From: CAZKWG01 sp964615375 | Lineage (GTDB): Bacteria; Myxococcota_A; UBA796; CAZKWG01 | NCBI GenBank assembly: GCA_964615375.1 | Contig: CAZTOW010000002.1 | Span: 124,001-188,000 of the forward strand | Reading direction: 5' to 3' | Length of the DNA: 64,000 nucleotides | Shown here: positions 26,466-35,144 of the stretch, piece by piece | Numbering within the stretch: the first letter of the stretch is position 1 | Layout of the letters: each line of letters opens with the position of its first letter | Translations under genes and position numbers: made by a program | The notes under the pieces: model-generated | What the model was told of the DNA's origin: nothing | Databases searched by the model: none | What the model saw: only the letters and a program-made list of their open reading frames with translations

Positions 26466-26930
26466 TTACTGAACCTTCACCTTGATGGTCGCGCTCATCT
26501 GCGGGCCGTAGCTGCGGTGGATGCCGTCGGCGAACTGGAGCGTGAGCGTGTGCTCGCCCGGGGTGAGCGTGATCATGGTCTCCGTGGCGCCGTCGCCGAA
26601 GTGGATGTGCTGGGCGTCCTTGGGCACCACCTCGCCGGCCGGGGTGGGGGGCGCGTCGATGATCAGGTGGTGGTGGCCCGTGCCGGCCTTGATCTCGCCC
26701 GCGGGCTGCACGGTCATGCCCTGCACGCCGAAGACGACCTTGAGCTGCTGCGGCACCTGCGCGTCGGGCTGCGGGGCCACGAACATCACCTTCGCGCCCT
26801 GCGGCGGGGCCTCCATCGCCAGCGGGGCCGCCGCCGTGGTGTGGTGCGCCGAGTGATCGGTGGCGGGCGCGGGATCGGCCGCCAGCGCGGTCCCGGCGAG
26901 GAGAGTGGCGAAGAGGAGGGAAGCGCGCAT
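26466..26930 (-). CDS. DUF4399 periplasmic protein
   Basis: 154 aa from the ATG at 26930, chosen because AGGAG lies 6-7 bases upstream and a signal peptide follows (LLFATLLAGTALA, cleaved near residue 20). A longer in-frame start at 27104 has no such support. The mature protein begins with a His-rich stretch (DHSAHHTT) and carries the family motifs KVVFGVQGMTVQPAG, GTGHHHLIID and LTPGEHTLTLQFADG. DUF4399 proteins are small exported beta-sandwich domains of unknown function; the His clusters suggest metal binding. It lies 32 bp upstream of the importer gene start, on the same strand. Confidence 0.85.
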   Translation of the reverse strand: MRASLLFATLLAGTALAADPAPATDHSAHHTTAAAPLAMEAPPQGAKVMFVAPQPDAQVPQQLKVVFGVQGMTVQPAGEIKAGTGHHHLIIDAPPTPAGEVVPKDAQHIHFGDGATETMITLTPGEHTLTLQFADGIHRSYGPQMSATIKVKVQ

Positions 26931-27222
26931 CGTGACTCCTTGGATGGAGAAGACCATAGCGCCCGAGGGGGCCTCAAGCCAACCCGCGAGCGGCCCTTCA
27001 GCTGCCTCTCCATACAGTGGACAAGAAAGGGATCTATCGCGCCCTGCTCCGCGAAGGTGTGCCTTGCAGGCGCATCCTGGGCGACAGAGAACAGGATTCG
27101 ACAATCGAGACCTTCGACGCCCGCAATCGCGTTCAGTGTCTACTTTTCGGGTGGCGTCGACTGGCGCTGTGCGGCGCGCAAGCTACCATCTCCGGCCAGC
27201 AAGCCTCACCGCAGGGTCCCCC

Positions 27223-28371
27223 ATGCCCGATGATCGCGCTCCGCTCGAGCCGAGCTTCCTCTCCTGGACCGGCGCCACCCGCCGTGGCGCGGCCGAGGAC
27301 GCCTTTACCCGCCTCGCCCGCGCCCGATCCGAGATCGCCACCCTGCGCCGCGAGCTGGAGGCGCGCGACGCGCTGCTGACCCGACTGGTCGGCGCCGCCG
27401 TCTGCCCGAAGGCGCTGGCGGAGGCGTTGCGCGGAGAGAGCGCCCCAGGCCTCAGCCCCACGCTGCGCACCGTCACCATCCTCATGAGCGATCTGCGCGG
27501 CTTCTCCGGCCTCTGCGAGCGCATGCCGCCGCTCAGCGTGCTGGACCTGCTCAACCGCGTGACGACCGCGATGGGGACCGTGGTGACACAACACGGGGGC
27601 GTGCTGCAGGACCAGCACGGCGACGCGCTGGTCGCGGTCTTCGGCGCCTTCGAGGACCGACCTGACGCGGTGGATCGGGCCGTCGCCTGCGCCGTCGCCA
27701 TGCAGAACGCGCTGGAGGACCTCAACGACGCGCACCGCGCAGAGGGCCTCCCCCTGTTGGAGATGGGCATCGGCGTACACCGTGGAGAGGTCGCGATCGG
27801 CGCCGTCGGCGCGGAGGGTTGGCTTCGCCCAGCCCTGGTTGGGCGTCACGCCAACCTGGCGAGCCGTGTCGAGAGCTTCTCGGTGGGTGGGCAGGTGCTG
27901 GTCAGCGACGCGGTGGCCAGCGCGCTCGGCGACCGGCTGCGAGCGCGCGGCAGCTTCCTGGCCACCCCGAAGGGCTTTGACGAGCCCGTGACGGTCTACG
28001 ACGTGGACGGGCTCTCGGGCCCGCACGCTCTCAGCCTCGCGCGCCGCCCGGACGAGCTGCTCCCCCTCCCCGAGCGCCCCGTGGTCGCCGTGCAGATCGT
28101 GGACGGCAAGCAGGTGCTGGGGCCCCAGCTCGAGGGGATCATCGAGCGCCTCTCGCCCCGCCGCATCGAGCTGACCCTCTCCCGCCCCCTGCGCGGCCTC
28201 ACCGACGTCCGCGTGGGCCTGCTGCCGGAGCTCCCGGGCGTCGCCCTCTTCGCCAAGAGCCTGCCGGGCGGGGAGGGAGGCCGCACCCTCTTCCGCATCA
28301 CGTCTCTGCCCCCGGTGGCTCGGGAGCGCGTGGACGCCCTCTACCGCGCGGCGGGCGGCCGGGTCGACTGA
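27223..28371 (+). CDS. Class III adenylate/guanylate cyclase with C-terminal PilZ-like region
   Basis: 382 aa from the ATG at 27223; the frame is open further left, but only this start avoids antisense overlap with the DUF4399 gene. A coiled-coil segment (about 28-50) precedes a class III cyclase catalytic domain (about 80-255) with metal-binding Asp in ILMSDLRGFS (near 90) and a second Asp in HGDALVAVFG (near 134). MGIGVHRGEVAIGAVG and ASRVESFSVGGQVLVS are typical of the fold. The last 100 residues (SPRRIELTLSRPLRG, then a beta-rich stretch) resemble PilZ but without clear RxxxR, so that part is tentative. The product cannot be told. The 292 bp upstream (26931-27222) hold no convincing gene. 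Confidence 0.82.
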   Translation: MPDDRAPLEPSFLSWTGATRRGAAEDAFTRLARARSEIATLRRELEARDALLTRLVGAAVCPKALAEALRGESAPGLSPTLRTVTILMSDLRGFSGLCERMPPLSVLDLLNRVTTAMGTVVTQHGGVLQDQHGDALVAVFGAFEDRPDAVDRAVACAVAMQNALEDLNDAHRAEGLPLLEMGIGVHRGEVAIGAVGAEGWLRPALVGRHANLASRVESFSVGGQVLVSDAVASALGDRLRARGSFLATPKGFDEPVTVYDVDGLSGPHALSLARRPDELLPLPERPVVAVQIVDGKQVLGPQLEGIIERLSPRRIELTLSRPLRGLTDVRVGLLPELPGVALFAKSLPGGEGGRTLFRITSLPPVARERVDALYRAAGGRVD

Positions 28372-28393
28372 GCCGAGGGTCGGCGAGAGCTCC

Positions 28394-28993
28394 TCAGCCC
28401 GCGTGCCCCTCGGAGCGGGGCTCCTCCCCTCCCCCGCCGAAGACCTCAGCCAGGCGGAGGCTGCGGGTGGAGAAGGGCTCGGCGCGCACCCGCTCCTCCC
28501 CCGCGGCGGCGGCGACCAGCACGTAGCCCTCCAGCCCCCAGCGCAGGGCGGTCAGCGTGCGCTCGGCCGGATCCACCAGCCAGTAGTGCGGCACCCCCAC
28601 CCGGTGCAGCGCGCGCAGCTTGTCCACCCGATCGCGGCGGGCGGTGGCCGGCGAGATCACCTCGCAGAGCCAGTCCGGGCGCAGGCGCACCGGGCTGCCC
28701 TTCGGCCGCCCCGGGCTGCGCTCCCAGCGCCAGCCCACCAGATCCGGGCAGTAGACCTCGTGAACGTCCAGCTCCACGTCCACGGAGGACGCCATCCACC
28801 AGCCCCCGGGCATCCCCGCCCGCGCGGTGCGGAAGGGGGCCAGGAGCTCGGTCAGCGTCGCCACCACCTCGGCATGCTCGAAGGAGGGCATCGGCAGCGG
28901 CACCAGCGCGCCGCCCACCACCTCCGCCGAGACGTCCTCGGGCAGGGCGGCGAGATCGGCCGCGGTGGCGCGCCTATGGGGAGCGACGGACAT
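28394..28993 (-). CDS. Uma2-family (DUF820) endonuclease-fold protein
   Basis: 199 aa from the ATG at 28993; a GTG at 29011 is an alternative. Family signs are EVVGGALVPLPMPSFEHAEV near the N-terminus, VYCPDLVGWR, LRPDWLCEVISPATARRDRVDK (Asp/Glu and Lys of the PD-(D/E)xK-like core) and VPHYWLVDPAERTLTAL. Uma2 proteins have a restriction-endonuclease-like fold and unclear roles; they are very abundant in cyanobacteria and some Myxococcota. It is divergent from the DUF309 gene. Possible -10 (TATAAC, 29000-29005) and -35 (TTCACT, 29022-29027) elements with a 16-base spacer on the minus strand would give a leaderless message. Confidence 0.82.
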   Translation of the reverse strand: MSVAPHRRATAADLAALPEDVSAEVVGGALVPLPMPSFEHAEVVATLTELLAPFRTARAGMPGGWWMASSVDVELDVHEVYCPDLVGWRWERSPGRPKGSPVRLRPDWLCEVISPATARRDRVDKLRALHRVGVPHYWLVDPAERTLTALRWGLEGYVLVAAAAGEERVRAEPFSTRSLRLAEVFGGGGEEPRSEGHAG

Positions 28994-29031
28994 GCTGAGG
29001 TTATAATCCACGTCGAGGCGAAGTGAAAGGT

Positions 29032-29601
29032 ATGCCCGATCGGCACCTTCGGGACATCGATCCCCCCGATCCCGCGACGCCGCTGCTGGTGCCGGGCTGG
29101 CCGCTGCCCTCCTACCGCTACGTGCCCGGTCTGCACCCCCACCCTTTCCGCCACGCGGGCGGCCACCAGTTCACGGGCGGCGGCGCGCCGGTCGAGGCGC
29201 CCTGGGATCCCGGCCTCCCCTGGCAGGAGGATCGCCGCTACCTGCGCGGCCTCGACCTCCTGAACCACCGCTACCTCTGGGAGAGCCACGAGGCGCTGGA
29301 GGCCCTCTGGCACTTCGCCCCCCGGGGCTCGGCGGATCGCCCCCTGCTTCAGGGGCTCATCCAGGTGGGCGCGGGCCTGCTCAAGCAGCACATGGGCGAG
29401 GCGCGGGCCTCGGAGCGCCTGCTCTCCCGGGCGGGCGAGCGGCTGGCCGAGGCCGAGGCCCTGGGAGGGGCGCGGGTGCGCGGCCTGGCCCTCGCCCCGC
29501 TGCGGGAGGCCCTGGCGCGGGGGAGCTGGCCGGTCCTCCTGCCCGAGCTGGATCAGGGCTCGCCGTTGGCCTCGTCGTCCATCAGCGTGCTGAGCCGGTA
29601 A
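29032..29601 (+). CDS. DUF309 family protein
   Basis: 189 aa from the ATG at 29032; a GTG at 29023 is possible. The DUF309 core is clear: LLNHRYLWESHEALEALWHF (near 79-98) and DRPLLQGLIQVGAGLLKQH (near 103-121), an all-helical fold with conserved Glu and His of unknown function. A proline-rich N-terminal 60 residues precede it. The last 49 bp overlap the end of the convergent anti-sigma gene, so the C-terminal tail is encoded antisense to it. Confidence 0.85.
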   Translation: MPDRHLRDIDPPDPATPLLVPGWPLPSYRYVPGLHPHPFRHAGGHQFTGGGAPVEAPWDPGLPWQEDRRYLRGLDLLNHRYLWESHEALEALWHFAPRGSADRPLLQGLIQVGAGLLKQHMGEARASERLLSRAGERLAEAEALGGARVRGLALAPLREALARGSWPVLLPELDQGSPLASSSISVLSR

Positions 29602-30743
29602 TTCGTGCGTGTCTTCGTGTCCTCGTCGCCGTCGTCGCCCGGGTAGATCGCCACGCCCATCAGGTAGCTGGTCTTCTCCCCGTCCTCGGACGCGCTGGCC
29701 ATGGCGTGCACGCTCGCGTTGTCCCGGAAGACGTTGGTGGAGAGGTCGGCGAAGGCGTCCTCGAAGGGCCCCTTCCAGTCCTCCACCCCCGGCTTCGGCT
29801 CCAGGATGGCGACGCAGGGGTACTCCTGGCAGTCGATGGAGACCACGCTGCCCGCGCCGTGCCGGGCGAGCGCGTCCTTCAGGTTCTTCTCCCAGACCTC
29901 GGGCCGCGTGGCCTCCGGCGGGTCCTCCGGCCAGGCCTGGGGCGAGCCGATCTGGCCCTTGAGCTGCCCGCGGGAGACCGCCCCCTCCAGCCTCGCCGCG
30001 GCGAGCTCCTGCTCCAGCGTGGCGATGCGGGCCTGGGCCTCGGCGAGGGTGGCCGGCGGCGGCGCGGGTGTCGCCCCTCCCCTCAGCTCCCCTGGCCCCT
30101 CCTTGCGCGTCCGCGTCGCCGGGACCTCCGCCCCGCCGCGCAGCGCCCGCGTCTCCCCCGCCTGGACCGCCACCGCCGCCCCGTCCGCCGGGCGCAGCAG
30201 CGCGCTGCCCTCGTAGACCGCCACCGTCACCAGCGCGCCGCCCAGGGCCGCGCTCACGCGCTCCAGCTTCATCTTCGGATCCTCCACCCCCATTCCACGC
30301 GCGGCGGGGCGCGGAGGTTCCACGGTCACCAGCGCGCGGCCGTCCACCTGCACCGCGACGTCGCCCGCGAGCAGGCTCAGACGACCGTCCACGAGCTGCT
30401 GACCCTCGGTCAGTAAAGTCAGGGCCGGGCGCTCGGGCCAGAGGGCCAGGGCCAGCAGGGCGGCGGCGACCAGCGCCAGCGCGGGCGCCCAGGCGGGGAC
30501 CCGGCGGGCGGGGCGAGCCTCCTGCACCTCGGCGCGGCCTCGGGCCAGGCCCAGGGCCGCCTCGGTCACGGAGGGCGGCGGCGCCTCCAGCGGCAGCGAG
30601 GCCAGCGCGCCGGGCAGCCCGCGCATCGCCTCGAGGGCGGCGCGGAGCTCGGGCTCGCGGTCCAGGCGGGCGCGGAGCGGCGCGGCCTCCTCCTCGGGGA
30701 GCTCGCCGTCCAGCAGGCGGGAGAGGCGCTCGAGATCGGTCAT
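29553..30743 (-). CDS. Anti-sigma factor with FecR-like domain
   Basis: 396 aa from the ATG at 30743 (a TTG at 30749 is an alternative). The N-terminus (LSRLLDGELPEEEAAPLRAR) is an anti-sigma zinc-finger-like helical module without the zinc Cys/His. A membrane helix follows (near 85-103, APALALVAAALLALALW), then a FecR-like beta domain (about 110-205), a coiled coil (about 225-250) and a C-terminal domain with the motif SIDCQEYPCVAILEP, which I associate with myxobacterial secreted proteins. It lies 13 bp downstream of the ECF sigma gene, the normal arrangement for membrane-bound inhibition of the sigma factor. The signal sensed is unknown. Confidence 0.8.
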   Translation of the reverse strand: MTDLERLSRLLDGELPEEEAAPLRARLDREPELRAALEAMRGLPGALASLPLEAPPPSVTEAALGLARGRAEVQEARPARRVPAWAPALALVAAALLALALWPERPALTLLTEGQQLVDGRLSLLAGDVAVQVDGRALVTVEPPRPAARGMGVEDPKMKLERVSAALGGALVTVAVYEGSALLRPADGAAVAVQAGETRALRGGAEVPATRTRKEGPGELRGGATPAPPPATLAEAQARIATLEQELAAARLEGAVSRGQLKGQIGSPQAWPEDPPEATRPEVWEKNLKDALARHGAGSVVSIDCQEYPCVAILEPKPGVEDWKGPFEDAFADLSTNVFRDNASVHAMASASEDGEKTSYLMGVAIYPGDDGDEDTKTRTNYRLSTLMDDEANGEP

Positions 30744-30756
30744 CGGCAAGCCTCGA

Positions 30757-31302
30757 TCATAGGAGTGCCCCCAGGAGCTCGGCCAGGCGCGCCCGGCCGC
30801 GGTGCATGCGGGACTTGACGGTGCCCAGCGCCACGCCCTCGACCTCGGCGATCTCGCTGAGCTCGCGCCCGTGCAGGTGGTGGAGCACCAGCACCCGGCG
30901 CTGATCCTCGGGCAGCAGGGCCAGGGCCGCCTCCAGCCCCTGACCGGCGCGGCCCTCCAGCAGGCGGAGCTCCGCGTTCGGACTCGGGTCGGCGGGCTCC
31001 TGATCGAGCGGCTCGCTCTCCCCCCGCGCGCGGCGCCGCCGGTGGCGATCCACGAGGTGGCGGTGCGTAACAGTTGTTATCCACGTCGCCAGGCTGGCGC
31101 TCCCCGCCGGATCGAAGCGGGGGAGGCCGCGATAGACCTTCTCCCAGACCTCCTGCGCGGCGTCCTCCGGGTCCGGGTCCAGGCGCCGGCACAGCGACCA
31201 CACCAGCGGCCCGTGCCGCCCCACCAGCGCCCGCCAGGCGAGCGGATCCCCGGCCTGGGCGCGGGCGAGCGGGATCTCGGGCTGGGGCGCGGGGCGAGGC
31301 AT
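30757..31302 (-). CDS. ECF RNA polymerase sigma factor
   Basis: 181 aa. Region 2 (LVGRHGPLVWSLCRRL, DPEDAAQEVWEKVYRGL, ATWITTVTHRHLVDRHRRRR) and region 4 (ALLPEDQRRVLVLHHLHGREL, then GVALGTVKSRMHRGRARLAEL) are complete and separated by an acidic linker. It directs transcription of an extracytoplasmic stress regulon and is encoded with its membrane anti-sigma protein 13 bp downstream. A GGAACC-type element upstream suggests autoregulation. Confidence 0.95.
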   Translation of the reverse strand: MPRPAPQPEIPLARAQAGDPLAWRALVGRHGPLVWSLCRRLDPDPEDAAQEVWEKVYRGLPRFDPAGSASLATWITTVTHRHLVDRHRRRRARGESEPLDQEPADPSPNAELRLLEGRAGQGLEAALALLPEDQRRVLVLHHLHGRELSEIAEVEGVALGTVKSRMHRGRARLAELLGALL

Positions 31303-31314
31303 GGTGCTGGAGTC

Positions 31315-31343
31315 TTACACGCAGGCGGGGGGTGGGAGGTTCC
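31315..31343 (-). promoter_or_regulatory. Candidate ECF-type autoregulatory promoter
   Basis: On the minus strand GGAACC, 17 bases, GTGTAA, ending 12 bases before the sigma ATG. GGAAC is the common ECF -35 core. The predicted leader is only a few bases, which weakens the call. Confidence 0.33.
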
Positions 31344-31400
31344 CGGAGCGGGCGCCGCGGGGATCTGGATGTGCGCTCCGCGCCGGGGTACGCAGGGAGC

Positions 31401-32708
31401 ATGCGGCCTGCCGACCCCGATCTCCTCAAGTCCTTCTATCAGGCGCTCATCGACAGGCCCCTGGACCCGGAGAGCGACCGGGCGATCTACGTCCCCTTCT
31501 ACGCGGACCGGGCGATCTCCCCCTCCGATCCCATCAGCGAGCTCCAGGCGACCATCGAGTGGTCACCTTACGAGAGCGCCCAGCTCCTCAGTGGCTTCCG
31601 CGGCACGGGCAAGAGCACCGAGCTGCGCCGCCTCAAGCGCCAGCTGGAGGCCGCGGGGCACGCCGTCGTGCTCTGCGACATGCAGCGCTACATGAACATG
31701 AGCACCGCGGTGGACGTGAGCGACTTCCTGCTCGCGATGACGGGAGCGCTGGGGGAGGAGCTGGGGAGAGACCCGGGGCTGCGAGGCGTCACCCTGATCG
31801 AGGAGGGCTACTGGGCGCGCTTCGTGAATTTCCTGCGGCGCACGAGGGTCGAGCTGCCCGAGATCAGCCTCCCGGGGGACCTGAAGCTGAACCTGAAGGA
31901 CGATCCCAGCTTCCGCGAGAAGCTGCAGGAGCGGCTCCGCGGTCACCTGGGCGCGCTGGTGCGCGACGTCCACCAGTTCATCGGCGAGTGCGTGAACGCG
32001 CTGCGGACCGCGCGTCAGGACCCGTCGCTCAAGGTCGTGTTGCTCCTCGACTCGGTCGAGCAGATCCGCGGCGCCTCGGGCAACGCGACCGAGGTGGCCG
32101 ACTCCCTGGAGACGCTCTTCCACGACCACGCAGACAAGCTGCGGATCCCCTATCTGCACGTCGTCTACACGGTCCCGCCCTGGCTGAAGATCCGCTCCCC
32201 CGGAGTCGCCGGGCTCTACAGCGCGGCCCAGCACCTCCCCTGCGTCAAGGTGCGCGAGCGCGACGGGACCCCCTGCAAGGCCGGGCTGGACGAGCTCGAG
32301 CGCGTGGTCTCGGCGCGCGGGGACTGGCGGCGCCTCTTCGGTCAGGATCGACAGGCCCTCGACGAGCTGCTGCTGGCCAGCGGTGGCTACCTGCGCGACC
32401 TCTTCCGCGTCCTCCAGACGGTGCTCCGGCTCTCCCGGCACGAGGTCCTCCCTGTGAGCCCGCGGGTGCGCGAGCTGGCGCTCCACGAGGTCCGCAACAG
32501 CTACCTGCCGATCACGCAGCAGGACGCGCGCTGGCTCGCGCAGGTCCAGAAGACGGGCTCCGCCTTGCTGGAGAGCCAGGAGAAGCTCCCCGACCTGGCC
32601 CGCCTCTTCGACACGCACCTCATGTTGACCTGGCGGAACGGCGCGGAGTGGTTCGGCGTCCACCCGCTCATCGTCGATGAGGTGAGCCGGCTCGGCGAGG
32701 GGACGTGA
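31401..32708 (+). CDS. P-loop ATPase, probable STAND/AAA-like
   Basis: 435 aa from the ATG at 31401, preceded by GCAGGGAGC. Walker A is GFRGTGKST (about 65-73) and Walker B is KVVLLLDSVEQI (near 211), with the acidic pair altered to Asp-Ser. A helical segment lies between them, and a winged-helix-like C-terminal part ends in WFGVHPLIVDEVSRL. The ATPase core resembles NTPases of bacterial NLR-like or conflict systems, but there is no sensor or effector domain in the same chain. Its stop overlaps the GTG of a TPR protein (GTGA), so the two are translationally coupled and likely work together. The exact family was not recognised. Confidence 0.75.
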   Translation: MRPADPDLLKSFYQALIDRPLDPESDRAIYVPFYADRAISPSDPISELQATIEWSPYESAQLLSGFRGTGKSTELRRLKRQLEAAGHAVVLCDMQRYMNMSTAVDVSDFLLAMTGALGEELGRDPGLRGVTLIEEGYWARFVNFLRRTRVELPEISLPGDLKLNLKDDPSFREKLQERLRGHLGALVRDVHQFIGECVNALRTARQDPSLKVVLLLDSVEQIRGASGNATEVADSLETLFHDHADKLRIPYLHVVYTVPPWLKIRSPGVAGLYSAAQHLPCVKVRERDGTPCKAGLDELERVVSARGDWRRLFGQDRQALDELLLASGGYLRDLFRVLQTVLRLSRHEVLPVSPRVRELALHEVRNSYLPITQQDARWLAQVQKTGSALLESQEKLPDLARLFDTHLMLTWRNGAEWFGVHPLIVDEVSRLGEGT

Positions 32709-34060
32709 GCGTCGGTGCGTTGAGCCCGAGCGCCGAGGCGGCCTGGGAGACCGTTCGCCAGCACGCTGAGTGGAGCCCAGGGTTCTGGCTGGGGTGGATC
32801 TTCACGGCGCACGCCCCGAGCGCGCACGCGCTCTGCGGGCGCCTGGAGCGCTCGCTCGCCGACGCGGGACGGAGCTCCCGCTGGTGGCTCGCCAGCACGC
32901 CCGAGGAGCTCGCGCAGATCCAGCGCTGGTTGTTGGAGGGCGCGGAGGGTACGGACGGCTGCGCATGGGTCGCCGTGGCCGAGCAGACGCCCGCGTGGCG
33001 AGCGGCCTGGGAGCAGCTCATGTCCCGCCTCAACGAGCGCCGGGAGCTGCTCCGGGAGCGCATGAAGGGCGGCCTGGTCTTCGTGGCCCCCCCGGCGCTG
33101 AAGGCGGCCACGCGGGAGAGCGCGCCGGACCTGTGGTCCATCCGGTCGTGGGCCTTGGATGTTGAGGGCCTGGCGGCTGGGTACCCTGCGCCGCTTCGCA
33201 GCTTCTCCATGCCGTTTCGGGCGAGGCCGACCGACGCCTCCGCCCCTGTTCAACTGGCAGCGGAGGCGGTGAGGGCAGCGGAGGCCGCAGGCGACCGGGG
33301 AGGGCTCACGGAGGCGCTCCTCAGGCTCAGCGTCGCGCTTCGAGCGGCCGGACGCAGTGTGGAGGCCCTCGCCAGCGCGACCAGGGCGCTCGAGATGGGA
33401 GGCCGGACCGCTCGCGCGGTCGCCCTGCTACAGCGTGGCGCCGTCCAGGCTGATCTCCAGCAACACGCCGAGGCGGTGGCGGACCTCCAGAGAGCCTCCG
33501 AGGAGCTCGGCGGCTGGATCCCTGCCGATTTCGCAGCGATCCTGGTGGAGAGCCTGGAGCACCTGGGCCGGGAAGAGGAGGGCGTCCGGCTCCTCCGGGC
33601 CACCCTCGCGAGACCTCAGGAGGACTCCAGTCCAGCCCAGGTGGATCGCGCCCTCACCTTCATGCTGCTGGGCGACACGTTGGTGAAGCTGGGGCGAGCC
33701 CGCGAGGCACAGATCGCCCTCCACTCCGGGTTGGACCTGACGCGGAGGCTCCAGGGCTCGGAGCAGGACGCGCCAACGGATCTCGCGGCCCTCGAGGTGC
33801 TCATCCTCTCCCGACTCGGGGCGGCCGCCAGACATGCGGGCGACCGCTCGACCGCGCTCGAGGTCCTGCGGCAAGGGGCGAAGCGCGGGCAGTCGCTACG
33901 CGAGGCGGCCCGGGACCCTGCTGAGCGTGCCCGATGGGATGATCTGCTGAGCGGGACGCTCGCGGATCTCGCCGACCTCACCCCCGACCCTGAGGAGGCC
34001 GCCGCCCTCCGCGCCGAGGTCGCGAAGCTCCAGGCGAGCCTCACCCCCGAATCGCCTTGA
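32705..34060 (+). CDS. TPR-repeat protein coupled to the P-loop ATPase
   Basis: 451 aa from the GTG at 32705. Residues 1-160 form a globular domain ending in LNERRELLRERMKGG, then APDLWSIRSW. This pattern precedes TPR arrays in many bacterial NLR-like proteins as I remember them. Residues about 180-445 are degenerate tetratricopeptide repeats (ALLRLSVALRAAGRSVEALA, ALTFMLLGDTLVKLGRAREAQ, ILSRLGAAARHAGDRSTALE). There is no signal peptide. I infer a sensor or scaffold for the ATPase encoded upstream. The last 20 bp overlap the convergent SirB1-type gene. Confidence 0.75.
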   Translation: MSVGALSPSAEAAWETVRQHAEWSPGFWLGWIFTAHAPSAHALCGRLERSLADAGRSSRWWLASTPEELAQIQRWLLEGAEGTDGCAWVAVAEQTPAWRAAWEQLMSRLNERRELLRERMKGGLVFVAPPALKAATRESAPDLWSIRSWALDVEGLAAGYPAPLRSFSMPFRARPTDASAPVQLAAEAVRAAEAAGDRGGLTEALLRLSVALRAAGRSVEALASATRALEMGGRTARAVALLQRGAVQADLQQHAEAVADLQRASEELGGWIPADFAAILVESLEHLGREEEGVRLLRATLARPQEDSSPAQVDRALTFMLLGDTLVKLGRAREAQIALHSGLDLTRRLQGSEQDAPTDLAALEVLILSRLGAAARHAGDRSTALEVLRQGAKRGQSLREAARDPAERARWDDLLSGTLADLADLTPDPEEAAALRAEVAKLQASLTPESP

Positions 34061-34856
34061 GCTCCCCCCGGATCTCCTCCGCGTCCTCGGCCTGTGGGCG
34101 CAGCGCCAGGTAGCGCTCGTACTCCACCGCCGCCTCCCGGGGGCGGCCGAGGCGGACCATCAGCCAGCCACGGTCCCGTCGGTGATCGGGGTCCATGGGC
34201 TCCAGGGCCATCAGGCGCTCGACCTGGCGCAGGGTGGCGCCGTAGTCGTGGCGGCGGAAGTAGGAGCCCTTCAGGTTGTTGCTCATCCGCACCAGGATGG
34301 CCCGGTGGCTGGCCGGCGCGGTGGCCTGGGCCCAGCCCTGCGGGCCGACGGGCGTGCCGGCGATGCGGGCCAGGCGAGCCTGCAGCGTCTCCTCGCGGAT
34401 GATCTGCCCGCCGCGGAAGGGGTCCACGAAGAAACGGGGGCTGGCCTCGCGTGGGCTGACCAGGAAGTGCCCGGGGAAGCCGATGCCGTCCAGGGCCAGC
34501 CCGGCGCGGCGCCCGACCTCCATCGCCAGCACGCAGAGCAGGATGGGCAGGCCCCGGCGCCGCTCCAGCACGCGGTTCAACAGGGAGTTGATGGGGTCGT
34601 CGTAGCTGGCCTCGTCACCCTTGAAGCCCTGGTCGGTGAACAGGTGGTGGCAGAGCCGGGCGAGGGCGTCGAACACGGTGGCGCCCTGGCGCAGGCGCAC
34701 CCCCTCGGCCAGCGCGTCCAGCCCGCGCAGGATGGCCTCCGGATCGGCCTCGGCGTCCTCCTCCACCGCCAGCAGGGCCACCGCCAGATCCAGAGGCGGC
34801 TCGGCCCCCCCCTCCAGGAGCGTGAGCAGCGCCGACCTCGCCGATGTCCCGTCCAT
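34041..34856 (-). CDS. SirB1/transglutaminase-like and TPR protein
   Basis: 271 aa from the ATG at 34856 (MDGTSARSALLTLLEGG). The SirB1 N-terminal transglutaminase-like domain is clear: FKGDEASYDDPINSLLNRVL, ERRRGLPILLCVLAMEVGRR and GIGFPGHFLVSP. It continues into RFFVDPFRGG and a C-terminal TPR unit (NLKGSYFRRHDYGATLRQVE, then DPDHRRDRGWLMVRLGR). The family is widespread in proteobacteria and usually near prmC/hemK; here it stands alone. Its function is poorly defined. The upstream 34857-35144 (288 bp) holds no gene I can support. Confidence 0.88.
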   Translation of the reverse strand: MDGTSARSALLTLLEGGAEPPLDLAVALLAVEEDAEADPEAILRGLDALAEGVRLRQGATVFDALARLCHHLFTDQGFKGDEASYDDPINSLLNRVLERRRGLPILLCVLAMEVGRRAGLALDGIGFPGHFLVSPREASPRFFVDPFRGGQIIREETLQARLARIAGTPVGPQGWAQATAPASHRAILVRMSNNLKGSYFRRHDYGATLRQVERLMALEPMDPDHRRDRGWLMVRLGRPREAAVEYERYLALRPQAEDAEEIRGELKAIRG

Positions 34857-35144
34857 GCAGACTCCCCTGGCCCGAAGGGCCCCGAACCCTGGCCCCGAGG
34901 AGGCCACGGTGGCATCTACCCCGCCCGGGGCGCGGCGCGAGCGAGAAAGCGCGACAGCCACGCGATCGTCGTTCGTGCAGGTGCGCCCTCCCTTCCCGCC
35001 GGGAGCTGCGCACGGAACCCCGAAATTGTCGGCGTATCCCTTGAACCCGAGCACAAGCCGCTTGCATCGCGACTTCGCGTCTGCGCAGGATGATCATGGA
35101 CCCTTTCTGCCCTCGCGCCACAGACCCCCGGGACCGGAGGAGAC

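Noticed and set aside
27017..27379. A 120-codon frame before and overlapping the cyclase start
   Set aside because: Its second half is out of phase with the cyclase coding sequence and Ser/Arg/Pro-rich. There is no ribosome-binding site or family match; the upstream region is more likely regulatory.
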